Below, in pieces: positions 42,331-51,771 of a stretch of DNA of 64,000 nt. The notes beneath the pieces are model-generated. The model had not been told where the DNA came from and did not search any database. It was given only the letters and a program-made list of their open reading frames with translations. This stretch comes from Bacteroidota bacterium. GTDB lineage: Bacteria > Bacteroidota > Rhodothermia > Rhodothermales > UBA10348. The DNA lies in assembly GCA_029262775.1 (NCBI GenBank), contig JAJCYR010000021.1, forward strand, positions 1-64,000, given 5' to 3'. Both the position numbers and the translations under genes were made by a program. Within the stretch, counting starts at the first letter, position 1; each line of letters starts with the position of its first letter.

Positions 42331-44270
42331 TGGAGCAGATGCTGGACACGATGCTCAGTGCCCGGGAGCGCATCCCGGTGGCTGTTCACGAGGAGCCGCT
42401 GGACGTTTCGCGTGCCGTGGCCCAGGAAATTGCGGACCTGATCCGAACGCGGAAGCAGCAGGGGCGCCACTGCGTGTTGGGTCTGGCGACAGGATCCACA
42501 CCGACCGGCGTCTATGCGGAACTGGTGCGATTGCATCGGGAAGAAGGGCTCTCATTCCAAAACGTGGTCACGTTCAATTTGGACGAATACTACCCGATGG
42601 ATGCCGAGGCGGAGCAGAGCTATCGCCGTTTCATGGACGACCACCTTTTTGACCACGTCGACATTCCAGCCGAGCAGATTCATATGCCGGATGGAACGAC
42701 CCCTCTGGATGAGGTAGCGGCCAGTTGTGTCGCATACGAGGACGCCATTCGGAAGGCAGGCGGGCTCGATTTCCAGCTGCTGGGCATTGGTCGCACGGGA
42801 CACGTCGGGTTCAATGAGCCTGGCTCCGGCAGGCACAGTGTCACGCGTCTGATCACGCTGGACAATGTCACCCGAACCGATGCCGCGGGGGATTTCTTCG
42901 GGAAGAACAATGTACCCCGACGCGCCATCACCATGGGCGTGGCGACCATTCTTGGTGCCCGTCGTGTGGTGCTCATGGCGCTCGGGGAAGGCAAGGCGCC
43001 TGTCGTGGCGCACGCCGTGGAGGGAAATATCAGTGACGTGATCGCTGCCTCCTTCCTGCAGGAGCATGCCAACGCGCAGGTGATCCTGGACCGGGCGGCC
43101 GCCGACCGGCTCACCCGGTATACCTGTCCCTGGGTGTTGGGTCCCGTTACCTGGGAGGATCGGCTCATCAGAAAAGCGGTCATCTGGTTGGCCCAGTGCG
43201 TGGATAAACCCATCCTCAAGCTGACCGACGAGGACTACAACGAGAACCACCTCCAGGATCTCCTGGCAGAATATGGGTCGGCATACGAGATCAACCTGCA
43301 CGTATTCCACGATCTGAACAGTACGATTACGGGGTGGCCCGGAGGGAAGCCAGCCTACCGGAAGCTGCCCGGTGACCGGAAATGGCCGGGGGATGACATT
43401 CATCCCAAACGCGTCCTGGTCTTTTCCCCGCACCCCGACGATGATGTGATTTCCATGGGCGGATGCCTGATGCGCCTGGCCGAGCAGGGGCATGAGGTGC
43501 ACGTGGCGTATCAGGTTTCGGGGGCACTGGCCGTGTTTGATGAGGATGCCGAACGCTTCCTGGAATTCGCATCGTCCTACAATGAGTTGTTCGACATTGC
43601 ACCGGACGTGTCCGGGGAGATCCGGCAGCGCATGGCCAGGTTCATGGCCGAAAAGCGCCCTGGGCAGCAGGACAGCGGCGAACTGCAACTGATCAAGCGG
43701 GAAATCCGGCGTGGAGAAGCCCGTGCGGCCGGTAAACACTGCGGGATTCCTGTAGATCGGCTGCATTTCCAGGACCTCCCATTCTACGATACGGGCACCG
43801 TGCGCAAGAATCCCCTGTCGGAGGATGACATTGACATAACCATGCGGCTTCTGGAACAGATGCGTCCGCATATGATTTTCGCCGCGGGAGATCTTTCTGA
43901 TCCTCACGGCACACACCGGGTGTGTCTTACGGCCATCTTCGAATCGCTGCGGCGTCTTGCGCCAAAAGACTGGTATGAGGACTGCGTGGTCTGGCTGTAC
44001 CGCGGCGCGTGGCAGGAGTGGGAGCCGGAGCGCATTGACATGTCGGTCCCGCTCAGTCCGGGTGAACTGGAGCGCAAGCGCATGGCCATTTTCAAGCACG
44101 AGTCCCAGAAGGACAAGGCCATGTTCCCGGGCTCGGATTCGCGGGAGTTCTGGGAACGGGCCGAGGATCGTAACCGTGCCACGGCGCGACTCTTCGACCG
44201 CCTGGGTTTGGCCGAGTATGAGGCCGTGGAGGCATTCGTGCGGTGGCGGGGTACGACGACGTCGTTGTAG
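42330..44270 (+). CDS. nagB: Glucosamine-6-phosphate deaminase fused to PIG-L/LmbE deacetylase
   Basis: The protein is 646 aa from ATG 42330; the longer track ORF starts in the upstream gene. Residues 1-265 are NagB-like: GLATGSTPTGVYAELV, FNLDEYYPM and GIGRTGHVGFNEPGS. In E. coli NagB the last motif is NDGHIAFNEP with Asp141 in the active site; here that position is Thr. Residues about 350-646 are a PIG-L domain with the zinc motif VFSPHPDDDVISMGG and DLSDPHGTHRVC. The fusion is known in Bacteroidota. It may deacetylate and deaminate amino-sugar phosphates in sequence, but the altered NagB residue makes the deaminase chemistry uncertain. Confidence 0.88.
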   Translation: MEQMLDTMLSARERIPVAVHEEPLDVSRAVAQEIADLIRTRKQQGRHCVLGLATGSTPTGVYAELVRLHREEGLSFQNVVTFNLDEYYPMDAEAEQSYRRFMDDHLFDHVDIPAEQIHMPDGTTPLDEVAASCVAYEDAIRKAGGLDFQLLGIGRTGHVGFNEPGSGRHSVTRLITLDNVTRTDAAGDFFGKNNVPRRAITMGVATILGARRVVLMALGEGKAPVVAHAVEGNISDVIAASFLQEHANAQVILDRAAADRLTRYTCPWVLGPVTWEDRLIRKAVIWLAQCVDKPILKLTDEDYNENHLQDLLAEYGSAYEINLHVFHDLNSTITGWPGGKPAYRKLPGDRKWPGDDIHPKRVLVFSPHPDDDVISMGGCLMRLAEQGHEVHVAYQVSGALAVFDEDAERFLEFASSYNELFDIAPDVSGEIRQRMARFMAEKRPGQQDSGELQLIKREIRRGEARAAGKHCGIPVDRLHFQDLPFYDTGTVRKNPLSEDDIDITMRLLEQMRPHMIFAAGDLSDPHGTHRVCLTAIFESLRRLAPKDWYEDCVVWLYRGAWQEWEPERIDMSVPLSPGELERKRMAIFKHESQKDKAMFPGSDSREFWERAEDRNRATARLFDRLGLAEYEAVEAFVRWRGTTTSL

Positions 44271-44298
44271 AAGGGCAACCTTTGATCGGCGGCGTTCG

Positions 44299-44306
44299 TA
44301 CCTTTG
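44299..44306 (+). promoter_or_regulatory. Candidate -7 box (TACCTTTG) before the PspB-like gene
   Basis: TACCTTTG matches TAnnTTTG exactly and lies 19 bases before ATG 44326, in the 55-base gap after nagB. A TTTG at 44281-44284 is closer than the usual -33 spacing. It may give the PspB-like-rsgA pair its own transcript with a short leader. Confidence 0.4.
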
Positions 44307-44325
44307 GGAAAAGCCGAGTTACGTC

Positions 44326-44637
44326 ATGTTTTTCCCCATCGCCATCGTTGGCATCGTCTTCGGGTCCGCTCTCATCTTCACAAAATTGATTATCGATTAC
44401 AAGCGTGCGGCAGCCCGGAATGCGCCCTCGACCGACAAGTCGCTGAGCACCAGTGAGCTCCGGAATATGATCGATGCGGCCGTCGAGGAAGCCAGTGCCC
44501 CGCTGCTCGAGCGATTGGAGCGGCTTGAAATGCGTAGCGGCAAAACAATGGGTCGGGCCAGCGATGAGCAGGATGCGTACAGTTTGCCTCTGGACGAGGT
44601 ATCGCACCAGACAGAAGTTCGGCGTCGCACGCGGTGA
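44326..44637 (+). CDS. Small membrane protein with coiled coil, PspB-like layout
   Basis: The protein is 103 aa from ATG 44326; the longer track ORF lies within nagB in another frame. One N-terminal membrane helix (MFFPIAIVGIVFGSALIFTKLI) is followed by a charged helical region with heptad character (ELRNMIDAAVEEASAPLLERLERLE). This is the layout of phage-shock protein B (N-out helix plus leucine-rich coiled coil), although sequence identity is not established. Two PspC genes occur 25 kb away. It overlaps rsgA by four bases (GTGA). Function unknown. Confidence 0.6.
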   Translation: MFFPIAIVGIVFGSALIFTKLIIDYKRAAARNAPSTDKSLSTSELRNMIDAAVEEASAPLLERLERLEMRSGKTMGRASDEQDAYSLPLDEVSHQTEVRRRTR

Positions 44638-45596
44638 GGGGGCTCGTTATCCGGTCAACTGGCAGTTGGTATGAAGTACAGACGGACCGGGGTGCCATGT
44701 CCTGTACATTACCGGGACGGTTTCGGAGGCAGACGGCGGTTGCCACGAATCCGGTGGTGATCGGGGATGTGGTGGAGTTGGAATTGGGGGAGGAGGACGG
44801 AAGCGGGCAAATTGTGGAGATCGCCCCTCGCCGGAACAAGTTGTCGCGGCGGGCGGCCGGAAGGCGGGTGGGCGTGGAGCACGTTATCATGGCCAATATT
44901 GACATGGCCTGGATTGTGCAGAGCGTTCAGAAGCCCAAATTCAACGGCGGTCTTGTGGATCGTTTTCTGGTCATGGCCTCGGTCTATGACATTCCGGCGG
45001 GCATTATCATCAATAAAGCCGATCTGATCGACGAGCGATCGGCCGATGCCATGGATTTCTGGTCGGGTCTGTATGAGGATCTCGGATACCCCGTGGTGTT
45101 CACAAGCGCTACGACACCGGACGGCGCGGCGCAGCTGCGGTCCGAGCTTGCTGGAGGCATGCACGTTTTTGTAGGGGCATCGGGCGTGGGGAAGTCCTCC
45201 CTGGTGAATCTGCTCATTCCGGGCGCCGATCAACGGACCTCACATGTGTCGGAGCGGACGCGCAAGGGTCGGCATACGACGACGTTTGCCGAGCTCATCC
45301 GGATTCCCGGCGGGGGGTGGCTGGCCGATACACCGGGCCTGCGCGAGTTCGGATTGGTGGGGCTGGAGCCGCCAGCTCTTGGGCATCACTTTCCGGAGAT
45401 GGCGCGCGTTCTTCCGGAATGTCGTTTTCCGAACTGCACGCACGATCACGAACCGGGATGCGGCGTGAAGGAGCGGGTGCACGAATTCCTGGTCGGGTCG
45501 GATGTCGTCGACGCAGTCATCAGCGCCGAGCGCTACGAAAGCTATCTGAGCATGCTCGCGGCCGTTCGCCTGGGCGATGCCGATACGGGTCGGTAG
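44634..45596 (+). CDS. rsgA: Ribosome small subunit-dependent GTPase RsgA
   Basis: The 320-aa protein has a GTG start overlapping the preceding stop (GTGA). The N-terminal OB-fold (GSWYEVQTDRGAMSCTLPGRF) is followed by a circularly permuted GTPase: NKADLIDE (G4), then GASGVGKSSLVNLLI (G1) and DTPGLREFG (G3). A zinc finger C-x4-C-x-H-x5-C closes it (CRFPNCTHDHEPGC). RsgA checks the 30S decoding site late in assembly. It functionally complements rimM in the other part of the window. It converges on topA with a 15-base gap. Confidence 0.96.
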   Translation: MRGLVIRSTGSWYEVQTDRGAMSCTLPGRFRRQTAVATNPVVIGDVVELELGEEDGSGQIVEIAPRRNKLSRRAAGRRVGVEHVIMANIDMAWIVQSVQKPKFNGGLVDRFLVMASVYDIPAGIIINKADLIDERSADAMDFWSGLYEDLGYPVVFTSATTPDGAAQLRSELAGGMHVFVGASGVGKSSLVNLLIPGADQRTSHVSERTRKGRHTTTFAELIRIPGGGWLADTPGLREFGLVGLEPPALGHHFPEMARVLPECRFPNCTHDHEPGCGVKERVHEFLVGSDVVDAVISAERYESYLSMLAAVRLGDADTGR

Positions 45597-45611
45597 GGGC
45601 GCGAGACGGGC

Positions 45612-48221
45612 CTACTTTTTCGGCGCGCCCTTCTTTTTGGCTGCTGGCTTCTTTTTGGCTGTGGTTTTCTTTTTCGGAGCTTTTTTGGTCGCCGCCTTGC
45701 TGTCAATGAGTGCGACCGCTTCGTCAAACGTGAGCGATTCGACCGGCGTGTCCTTCGGAAGCGATGCATTGGTTCGCTGGTGCTTCACATACGGGCCGTA
45801 GCGCCCCTCGAAGATCTCAAGAGGATCACCCGTCTCGGGGTGGTCGCCCAGGCTGCGGAGCGGTTTGTTCTTGGCCTCTTTCTTCGCGATCAGTTCCATG
45901 GCGCGGTCGTAATCGACGGTCAGGACATCGTCCGTCTTGGTAAGCGATGCAAACGTGCGATTGTGCTGCACGTACGGGCCATAGCGGCCAATGTGCGCCT
46001 GGATGGTTGCGCCGGTGTCCGGGTGCTGGCCCAGCTCGCGGGGCAGCTCCAGAAGCCGCTGCGCGGCGTCCAGGTCAATCGCCGATGGATCCATGTTCCG
46101 AGGCACGGAAATGCGTTTGGGTTTTCCTTCCTGCTCATCATCGCCCAGCTGCACATAGTGCCCGTAGGGCCCTTTCTTTACAAAGACGGGCAGGTCGAGC
46201 ACGCTGTGTATGCCGAGTACCTCGGCGCCCTTCTGCTTTTCGTCGATGAAGTGTTGCAGTGCCTCCCGCGTGAGGTCGCCCGGAGCCACTTCCGGGGGAA
46301 TGGAGGCGACTACGCGCTTACCGTCCACCTCCTGTTCTACGTACGGACCGTACTTGCCGACACGTACGACGAAGGGATCCCACTTTGCGAATTGAATGCC
46401 CGACACTTCCCGTGCATCGATACTGTCGAGGCCTTTTTCGACCATGGATTCGAGGCCGTTCTCGCCGACGTACAGACTGGTCAGGTAGGGCACGGATTCC
46501 CGCCGGCCACCCGCAATATCGTCCAGTATCTGCTCCATTTCGGCTGTAAAACCAGTGTCTACGTATGGCCCGAATTGCTGTTCGAGCAGGTTGGTCGTGG
46601 CAAAAGCGGTGAATGTCGGGACGAGTTGGTTTCCATTTCGCTGCACATATCCGCGACGAACAATAGTATCCATGATAGATGCATACGTGGACGGCCTGCC
46701 AATACCCTCTTCTTCCAGCAGCTTGATGAGGCTGGCTTCGGTGAACCGGGCGGGCGGCCGTGTTTCATGTCCTTTCGCCTCGAGCTTTCGGACCGGTAGT
46801 TCTGCGTTCCTGGTCAATGGCGGCAGGGGAGCTTCCCGGTTTTCGAGCGCAGCCTCCGGGTCGTCCGATCCCTCGACATAGGCCCGGAAGAAGCCCGGGA
46901 ATATGACCTCCCTTCCACTGGCGCGGAAACGGGCCGTGCCACGCGACGTGTCGGCCTCAAGGTGAACGGTCGTCTGGCGGATCACCGCTTCAGCCATCTG
47001 CGACGCAACGGTGCGTTTCCAGATCAGGTCATAGACGTCACGTTCCGGGCCGGAAAGCCCCAATTCCTGCGCCGTTTTCATGGCCGTTCCGGCCGGTCGA
47101 ATGGCCTCGTGGGCCTCCTGGGCATTGCGGACCTTGTTGGTAAACTGCCGGGGAGCTTCCGAGAGGTATTCTTTGCCGTAACGCGCTTCGACCGATCGCC
47201 GGCTGGCTTCAATAGCCTCCGATGAAAGTGCCGTGGAGTCGGTTCGCATGTAGGTAATGAGGCCGTTCTCGTAGAGTTTCTGGGCGACCCGCATGGTGTC
47301 ACGCGCCGAGAGACGAAGCTTTCGGCTCGCCTCCTGCTGCAGGGACGAGGTGATGAACGGGGCATACGGATTTCGTTTGCTCGTCCGCTCGTCGATATTG
47401 ACCACCTTGAGGGCCACCCCCCGGAGTTCCTTCTGAAGCGCCGTTGCGGTGTCTTCCTTGAGAATGACCACATCTTTTCCGTCGACGAGGTTGTCGGCAA
47501 GGCGCCCCGTGTTGTCGTCAAAATTGCGTCCCGTGGCCAGTGGAACGTCCGACAAATGCGTGAGCGTACTGTCAAACGAGTCCGTGCCGGCCTGGAGTGT
47601 GGCAAGCAGATCCCAATAGGAGGCTGGCACAAACAGGATACGCTCTCTCTCACGTACCACGAGCAGCCGGACGGCGACGCTCTGAACCCGTCCCGCGCTG
47701 AGTTTTGGAGCAATTTTTTTCCACAGCAGGGGAGAAATGCTGTACCCCACGAGGCGGTCCAGCACGCGCCGCGTCTCCTGCGCATCGACCAGATTGCGGT
47801 CCATGTCCCGGGTTTCATCGAGTGCACCCAGAATGGCTTCTTTTGTAATCTCGTGGAAGACCATGCGCCGCACAGGGATACTCGGATTGAGCACCTCGAG
47901 GAGGTGCCAGCCAATGGATTCTCCCTCGCGGTCTTCGTCCGTTGCGATAAAGAGCTCCTCCGCATCCTTGAGCGCGTCCTTGAGCATCTTGACCACTTTC
48001 TTCTTGTCCGATGGCACGATGTACACGGGTTCGAATCCCGAACCCACGTTCACGCCCAGACGCGCCCAGGATTCTTTTTTATACTTCTCCGGAATCTCGG
48101 CGGCCGATCCGGGCAGGTCACGGATATGCCCCATACTGGCTTCGACCCGATACGAGTCGGGAAGGAATTTCCGGATGGTGCGGGCCTTGGTAGGCGACTC
48201 AACTACTACGAGTCGGTTCAT
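45612..48221 (-). CDS. topA: DNA topoisomerase I
   Basis: The protein is 869 aa from ATG 48221 ([16 protein letters not shown]). It has a Toprim domain ([15 protein letters not shown]), the catalytic Tyr in [12 protein letters not shown] (about residue 322), [13 protein letters not shown] and [23 protein letters not shown]. Instead of C4 zinc fingers it has several C-terminal glycine-tyrosine repeats ([27 protein letters not shown]). The tail is lysine-rich ([20 protein letters not shown]), which may bind DNA. It relaxes negative supercoils. It is divergent from the pyruvate phosphate dikinase gene. Confidence 0.97.
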   Translation of the reverse strand: MNRLVVVESPTKARTIRKFLPDSYRVEASMGHIRDLPGSAAEIPEKYKKESWARLGVNVGSGFEPVYIVPSDKKKVVKMLKDALKDAEELFIATDEDREGESIGWHLLEVLNPSIPVRRMVFHEITKEAILGALDETRDMDRNLVDAQETRRVLDRLVGYSISPLLWKKIAPKLSAGRVQSVAVRLLVVRERERILFVPASYWDLLATLQAGTDSFDSTLTHLSDVPLATGRNFDDNTGRLADNLVDGKDVVILKEDTATALQKELRGVALKVVNIDERTSKRNPYAPFITSSLQQEASRKLRLSARDTMRVAQKLYENGLITYMRTDSTALSSEAIEASRRSVEARYGKEYLSEAPRQFTNKVRNAQEAHEAIRPAGTAMKTAQELGLSGPERDVYDLIWKRTVASQMAEAVIRQTTVHLEADTSRGTARFRASGREVIFPGFFRAYVEGSDDPEAALENREAPLPPLTRNAELPVRKLEAKGHETRPPARFTEASLIKLLEEEGIGRPSTYASIMDTIVRRGYVQRNGNQLVPTFTAFATTNLLEQQFGPYVDTGFTAEMEQILDDIAGGRRESVPYLTSLYVGENGLESMVEKGLDSIDAREVSGIQFAKWDPFVVRVGKYGPYVEQEVDGKRVVASIPPEVAPGDLTREALQHFIDEKQKGAEVLGIHSVLDLPVFVKKGPYGHYVQLGDDEQEGKPKRISVPRNMDPSAIDLDAAQRLLELPRELGQHPDTGATIQAHIGRYGPYVQHNRTFASLTKTDDVLTVDYDRAMELIAKKEAKNKPLRSLGDHPETGDPLEIFEGRYGPYVKHQRTNASLPKDTPVESLTFDEAVALIDSKAATKKAPKKKTTAKKKPAAKKKGAPKK

Positions 48222-48245
48222 TCGTACGTACGGTAAGAGAGATGT

Positions 48246-48257
48246 CATTCATGAATG
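48246..48257. promoter_or_regulatory. 12-bp perfect palindrome upstream of topA
   Basis: CATTCATGAATG is perfectly symmetrical and lies 25 bases upstream of the topA start. Its size and place would suit a repressor dimer, or it may be coincidence. No regulator is known for it. Confidence 0.25.
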
Positions 48258-48394
48258 GGCACTCTCACGCCGCCGGAGGGGGTCTCGTTCCGCGCAGCCT
48301 TCGAGGGTGCCGTGTGGCGCAGGTTGCCACATTTTTCTGGAAGGGCTTTCGGTGATTAATGATTTCTTGGTTCTGGCGACCTTCAGCCGCGGGC

Positions 48395-48447
48395 TCCCAC
48401 TGTATATATTACGTGGATTGAAATTTTTCCAATTGACAGCAAACGAC
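48395..48447 (+). promoter_or_regulatory. AT-rich candidate promoter and leader of ppdK
   Basis: TGTATATATTA at 48401-48411 is the most AT-rich patch in the 226-base topA-ppdK spacer and lies about 40 bases before ATG 48448. It could be the -10/-7 region. A -35/-33 element is not clear. The rest of the spacer shows nothing else recognised apart from the palindrome near topA. Confidence 0.35.
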
Positions 48448-51087
48448 ATGAGCGACGCACCGGACAAAATGGTATACCACTTCGGTGGTTCACGCACAGA
48501 TGGCGACAAGAGCCTCAAGGCACTTCTGGGCGGAAAGGGAGCAAACCTGGCGGAAATGAGCTCAATCGGCCTTCCGGTGCCTCCCGGCTTTACCATCAGC
48601 ACGGAGGCATGCAAGTTCTATAGCGACAATCACCACGAGTGGCCTGACGGACTGGATGCCCAGGTAGCCACGGGCGTAAAGCACATCGAAGAGGCCATGA
48701 GTGCCGGATTCGGGGACGCACGGCGGCCTCTGCTCGTTTCCGTGCGTTCGGGGGCGGCCGTTTCCATGCCGGGCATGATGGATACGGTACTCAACCTCGG
48801 CCTCAACGATGAGGCCGTGGAGGGACTGGCGAAGCATACTGGCAATCCGCGGTTTGCCTACGATGCCTACCGGCGCTTCATTGACATGTTTGGTGATGTG
48901 GTCATGGGTGTCGGGCACCAGCACTTTGAACAGGCCATTGAGAAGCTGAAGGAAGAGCGTGGGGTGAAAAACGATGTCGACCTCTCGACCGATGACCTCA
49001 TGCTGCTGGTGGATCGATACAAAGCCATTTACCGCAAGCACACCGGGTTCATGTTTCCGGATGACCCGCGCGTGCAGTTGAAACTGTCCATCAATGCCGT
49101 GTTCGGATCGTGGGACAGTGATCGCGCGGTCAAGTATCGGTCCATCAACAAAATCCAGGGGCTGGTGGGAACGGCTGTAAACGTGCAGGCGATGGTCTTT
49201 GGCAACATGGGCCAGAATTCAGGCACCGGCGTGCTGTTCACGCGGAACCCGTCGACGGGTGAGAATAAGCTCTACGGCGAGTTCCTGGTCAACGCCCAGG
49301 GCGAAGACGTGGTAGCCGGGATCCGGACGCCGGAAGACATTTCCCAGATGGCCAGCGAGTTTCCTGCCGCCTATAAACAACTCGTGCAGGTTACTCACAG
49401 GCTCGAAGCCCACTACCGGAATATGCAGGATATCGAGTTCACCGTCCAGGACGGTGAACTGTTCATTCTCCAGACCAGAAACGGAAAAAGGACTGGTACG
49501 GCGGCTGTAAAGATTGCTGTCGATCTGGTAGATGAGAAGGTGGTGTCGACGACCGATGCCGTACGCGACCTTGTGGAACCCGGGCATCTGGATCAGCTGC
49601 TGCATCCAGGGTTCAAAGATCCGAACGCCTACAGGGAGTCGGTTATTGCAAAAGGGCTTCCTGCATCGCCCGGAGCCGCAGTCGGTAAGGTGGTTTTCTC
49701 GGCCGAAGCCGCTGAAGTCGCGGCAGAAAAGGGGGAGGATGTCCTTCTGGTCCGTATTGAGACGAGTCCCGAGGACGTCGGCGGTATGAACGCGGCCAAA
49801 GGAATTCTGACCTCCCGCGGTGGCATGACCTCGCACGCGGCTGTCGTGGCGCGTGGCTGGGGCAAGCCGTGCGTTGCGGGCTGTGATGAGATTGTGATCA
49901 ATTACAAGGCCCAAAACTTCACCAACGGCGAAGTTACTGTCAAAGAGGGTGATTGGTTATCTATCAACGGCACGACAGGTGAGATTGTGCTTGGGGCCCA
50001 GGAACTGGTGGAGCCCAAGCTCACGGGTGACTTTGCCCGGTTCATGAAATGGGTCGATGCCGAGCGGACCATGAAGGTTCGCACCAATGCAGATTCGCCG
50101 GCCGATGCGGCGAAGGCCCTTGAGTTTGGTGCGGAGGGCATTGGCTTGTGTCGCACGGAGCACATGTTCTTCGAAGGTGAGCGGATTGACCGTGTTCGCG
50201 AGATGATTCTGGCCGAAACCGAAGAGGAGCGCCGCGCGGCGCTGGGCAAACTGTTGCCGTTCCAGAAGGAAGATTTCATTGGCATATTCCGGGTCATGGC
50301 CGGCAAGCCGGTGACCGTACGTCTGCTCGACCCACCACTTCATGAGTTCCTCCCGCATGGCGACGAGGAAGCGCAGGAAATGGCTCAAAAAATGGGTGTG
50401 TCGCTCGACGTCGTAAAGGCAAAAATTGCATTCCTGGCCGAATTCAATCCCATGTTGGGACACCGCGGTTGCCGGCTGGGGATTACGTACCCGGAAATCA
50501 CAGAAATGCAGACACGGGCCATTCTGGAAGCTGCCGTGGAGCTCGATCAGGAGGGCGTGAGCGTACTGCCGGAAATCATGGTGCCCCTGATTGGTACGGT
50601 CGAGGAGTTTGCCAATCAGAAAGCGGTGATCACGAGGACGGCAGACGACGTATTCGGCGAGAAGGGTCATACGGTGGCCTACCTGGTCGGAACCATGATC
50701 GAGATTCCACGGGCGGCCCTGACAGCCCACGAAATTGCGGTGGAGGCAGAGTTCTTCTCCTTCGGAACGAATGATCTCACGCAGATGACGTTCGGGTACT
50801 CCCGTGATGACGCGGGTAAGTTCCTGCCGACGTACGTGGATCGTAAGATCCTCCCGGAAGATCCGTTCCAGTCACTCGATGTGTCGGGCGTTGGACAGCT
50901 CGTTCAGATGGGCACGGAACGGGGTCGCGAGGGCCGTCCCGGTCTGAAGGTGGGCATCTGCGGTGAACACGGCGGAGATCCCCGCTCGGTTCATTTCTGT
51001 CATGCTGTTGGTATGGACTATGTCTCCTGCTCCCCATTCCGGGTGCCCATTGCCCGGCTCGCTGCCGCACAGGCTGCCCTTTCGTGA
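48448..51087 (+). CDS. ppdK: Pyruvate, phosphate dikinase
   Basis: The protein is 879 aa from ATG 48448 ([19 protein letters not shown]); the track extension runs through topA on the other strand. The ATP-grasp part contains [20 protein letters not shown] and [16 protein letters not shown]. The phosphorylated His is in [21 protein letters not shown] (about residue 463). The TIM-barrel domain includes [11 protein letters not shown] and [12 protein letters not shown] with the catalytic Cys. It interconverts pyruvate, ATP and phosphate with PEP, AMP and pyrophosphate. No regulatory RP (DUF299) gene is adjacent. A strong hairpin follows the stop. Confidence 0.97.
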   Translation: MSDAPDKMVYHFGGSRTDGDKSLKALLGGKGANLAEMSSIGLPVPPGFTISTEACKFYSDNHHEWPDGLDAQVATGVKHIEEAMSAGFGDARRPLLVSVRSGAAVSMPGMMDTVLNLGLNDEAVEGLAKHTGNPRFAYDAYRRFIDMFGDVVMGVGHQHFEQAIEKLKEERGVKNDVDLSTDDLMLLVDRYKAIYRKHTGFMFPDDPRVQLKLSINAVFGSWDSDRAVKYRSINKIQGLVGTAVNVQAMVFGNMGQNSGTGVLFTRNPSTGENKLYGEFLVNAQGEDVVAGIRTPEDISQMASEFPAAYKQLVQVTHRLEAHYRNMQDIEFTVQDGELFILQTRNGKRTGTAAVKIAVDLVDEKVVSTTDAVRDLVEPGHLDQLLHPGFKDPNAYRESVIAKGLPASPGAAVGKVVFSAEAAEVAAEKGEDVLLVRIETSPEDVGGMNAAKGILTSRGGMTSHAAVVARGWGKPCVAGCDEIVINYKAQNFTNGEVTVKEGDWLSINGTTGEIVLGAQELVEPKLTGDFARFMKWVDAERTMKVRTNADSPADAAKALEFGAEGIGLCRTEHMFFEGERIDRVREMILAETEEERRAALGKLLPFQKEDFIGIFRVMAGKPVTVRLLDPPLHEFLPHGDEEAQEMAQKMGVSLDVVKAKIAFLAEFNPMLGHRGCRLGITYPEITEMQTRAILEAAVELDQEGVSVLPEIMVPLIGTVEEFANQKAVITRTADDVFGEKGHTVAYLVGTMIEIPRAALTAHEIAVEAEFFSFGTNDLTQMTFGYSRDDAGKFLPTYVDRKILPEDPFQSLDVSGVGQLVQMGTERGREGRPGLKVGICGEHGGDPRSVHFCHAVGMDYVSCSPFRVPIARLAAAQAALS

Positions 51088-51097
51088 AGTACGCAAC

Positions 51098-51132
51098 CGG
51101 CCGCGCCGTGGTGAAACACCACGGCGCGGCCG
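51098..51132 (+). terminator. Perfect 16-bp hairpin after ppdK
   Basis: CGGCCGCGCCGTGGTG, loop AAA, CACCACGGCGCGGCCG. It starts 11 bases after the ppdK stop. The stem is perfectly paired and very GC-rich, but only a weak run of T follows, so it may be a stabilising 3' structure or an atypical intrinsic terminator. It separates ppdK from the two small genes. Confidence 0.7.
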
Positions 51133-51175
51133 CCGTCTACGTTCTGAGTATCATCATAGAGGGCACAGAACAACC

Positions 51176-51505
51176 ATGACCGACAAAAGCAGAAGTGACG
51201 CATTCGAAGTCGCCTTCGCTGCATTCCAGAAACTGTCTACCGAAGAGAAGGCCACCTTCCTCGTCGAAACGGTAGTGGGAACGGTGGTAACGGGTCTGGA
51301 GGAAGCCTCAGAGGCCGTTGCAGAGGCTGTCCGCCGCGCAGCGGAGTCGTGTTCTGCACAGAGTGCGGACGCGTCCGGTGAGGAAAAAAAGGCCGGCGGC
51401 AAGGAGACCCGCGGAGAGGCGGCCGGCGGCGAGGCCGCATCGTCGGGAGAGAAAACCGGACAGGACGAAGCCGGACAGGACGATCGCGAAAGCAGTTCGT
51501 CCTGA
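51176..51505 (+). CDS. Hypothetical protein with acidic low-complexity tail
   Basis: The protein is 109 aa from ATG 51176. The N-terminal 65 residues look helical and amphipathic (AFEVAFAAFQKLSTEEKATFLVETVVGTVVTGLEEA). The rest is a Gly/Ala/Glu/Ser/Lys-rich disordered tail. No signal peptide and no known family is recognised. The layout recalls small granule- or membrane-associated helical proteins, but this is only an impression. Its stop overlaps the start of the next gene (TGATG), so the two products are probably made together. Confidence 0.6.
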   Translation: MTDKSRSDAFEVAFAAFQKLSTEEKATFLVETVVGTVVTGLEEASEAVAEAVRRAAESCSAQSADASGEEKKAGGKETRGEAAGGEAASSGEKTGQDEAGQDDRESSSS

Positions 51506-51771
51506 TGGCTTCGCACGGCCGTGATGAATCCGGTGAACAAGCGTCCCGCCGAGGGCCGCAGCGTTCTGTTTTGCCGAACGAACTCAATCTTCTGGGTCGT
51601 GCCGTCTACGTGGCGGGCACCGTGTTGGGACTTGCTGCGCGGACGGCGGGGTTCGCGCTGGGGAGCGCCCAGTCCATCTGGGAAGCATCGGAGCGCGCGT
51701 TCCACGCCGGATTGGACGAAAGTGTGGAAGATGCCCGGATCATTGAGGAAGTAGACCGGGATCAGACCTGA
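51505..51771 (+). CDS. Hypothetical small protein with hydrophobic helix
   Basis: The protein is 88 aa. A polar N-terminus precedes a helix of moderate hydrophobicity (LGRAVYVAGTVLGLAARTAGFALGSA) and an acidic amphipathic end (SEDAR-like [16 protein letters not shown]). It is translationally coupled to the preceding gene. The last ten bases overlap the convergent lon gene. No family is recognised. Two small coupled proteins of this kind could form a membrane-associated pair. Confidence 0.55.
   Translation: MASHGRDESGEQASRRGPQRSVLPNELNLLGRAVYVAGTVLGLAARTAGFALGSAQSIWEASERAFHAGLDESVEDARIIEEVDRDQT

Noticed and set aside
42552-44099. 515-aa minus-strand ORF opposite the nagB fusion
   Set aside because: No domain or signal; the plus strand is fully explained by NagB and PIG-L motifs.
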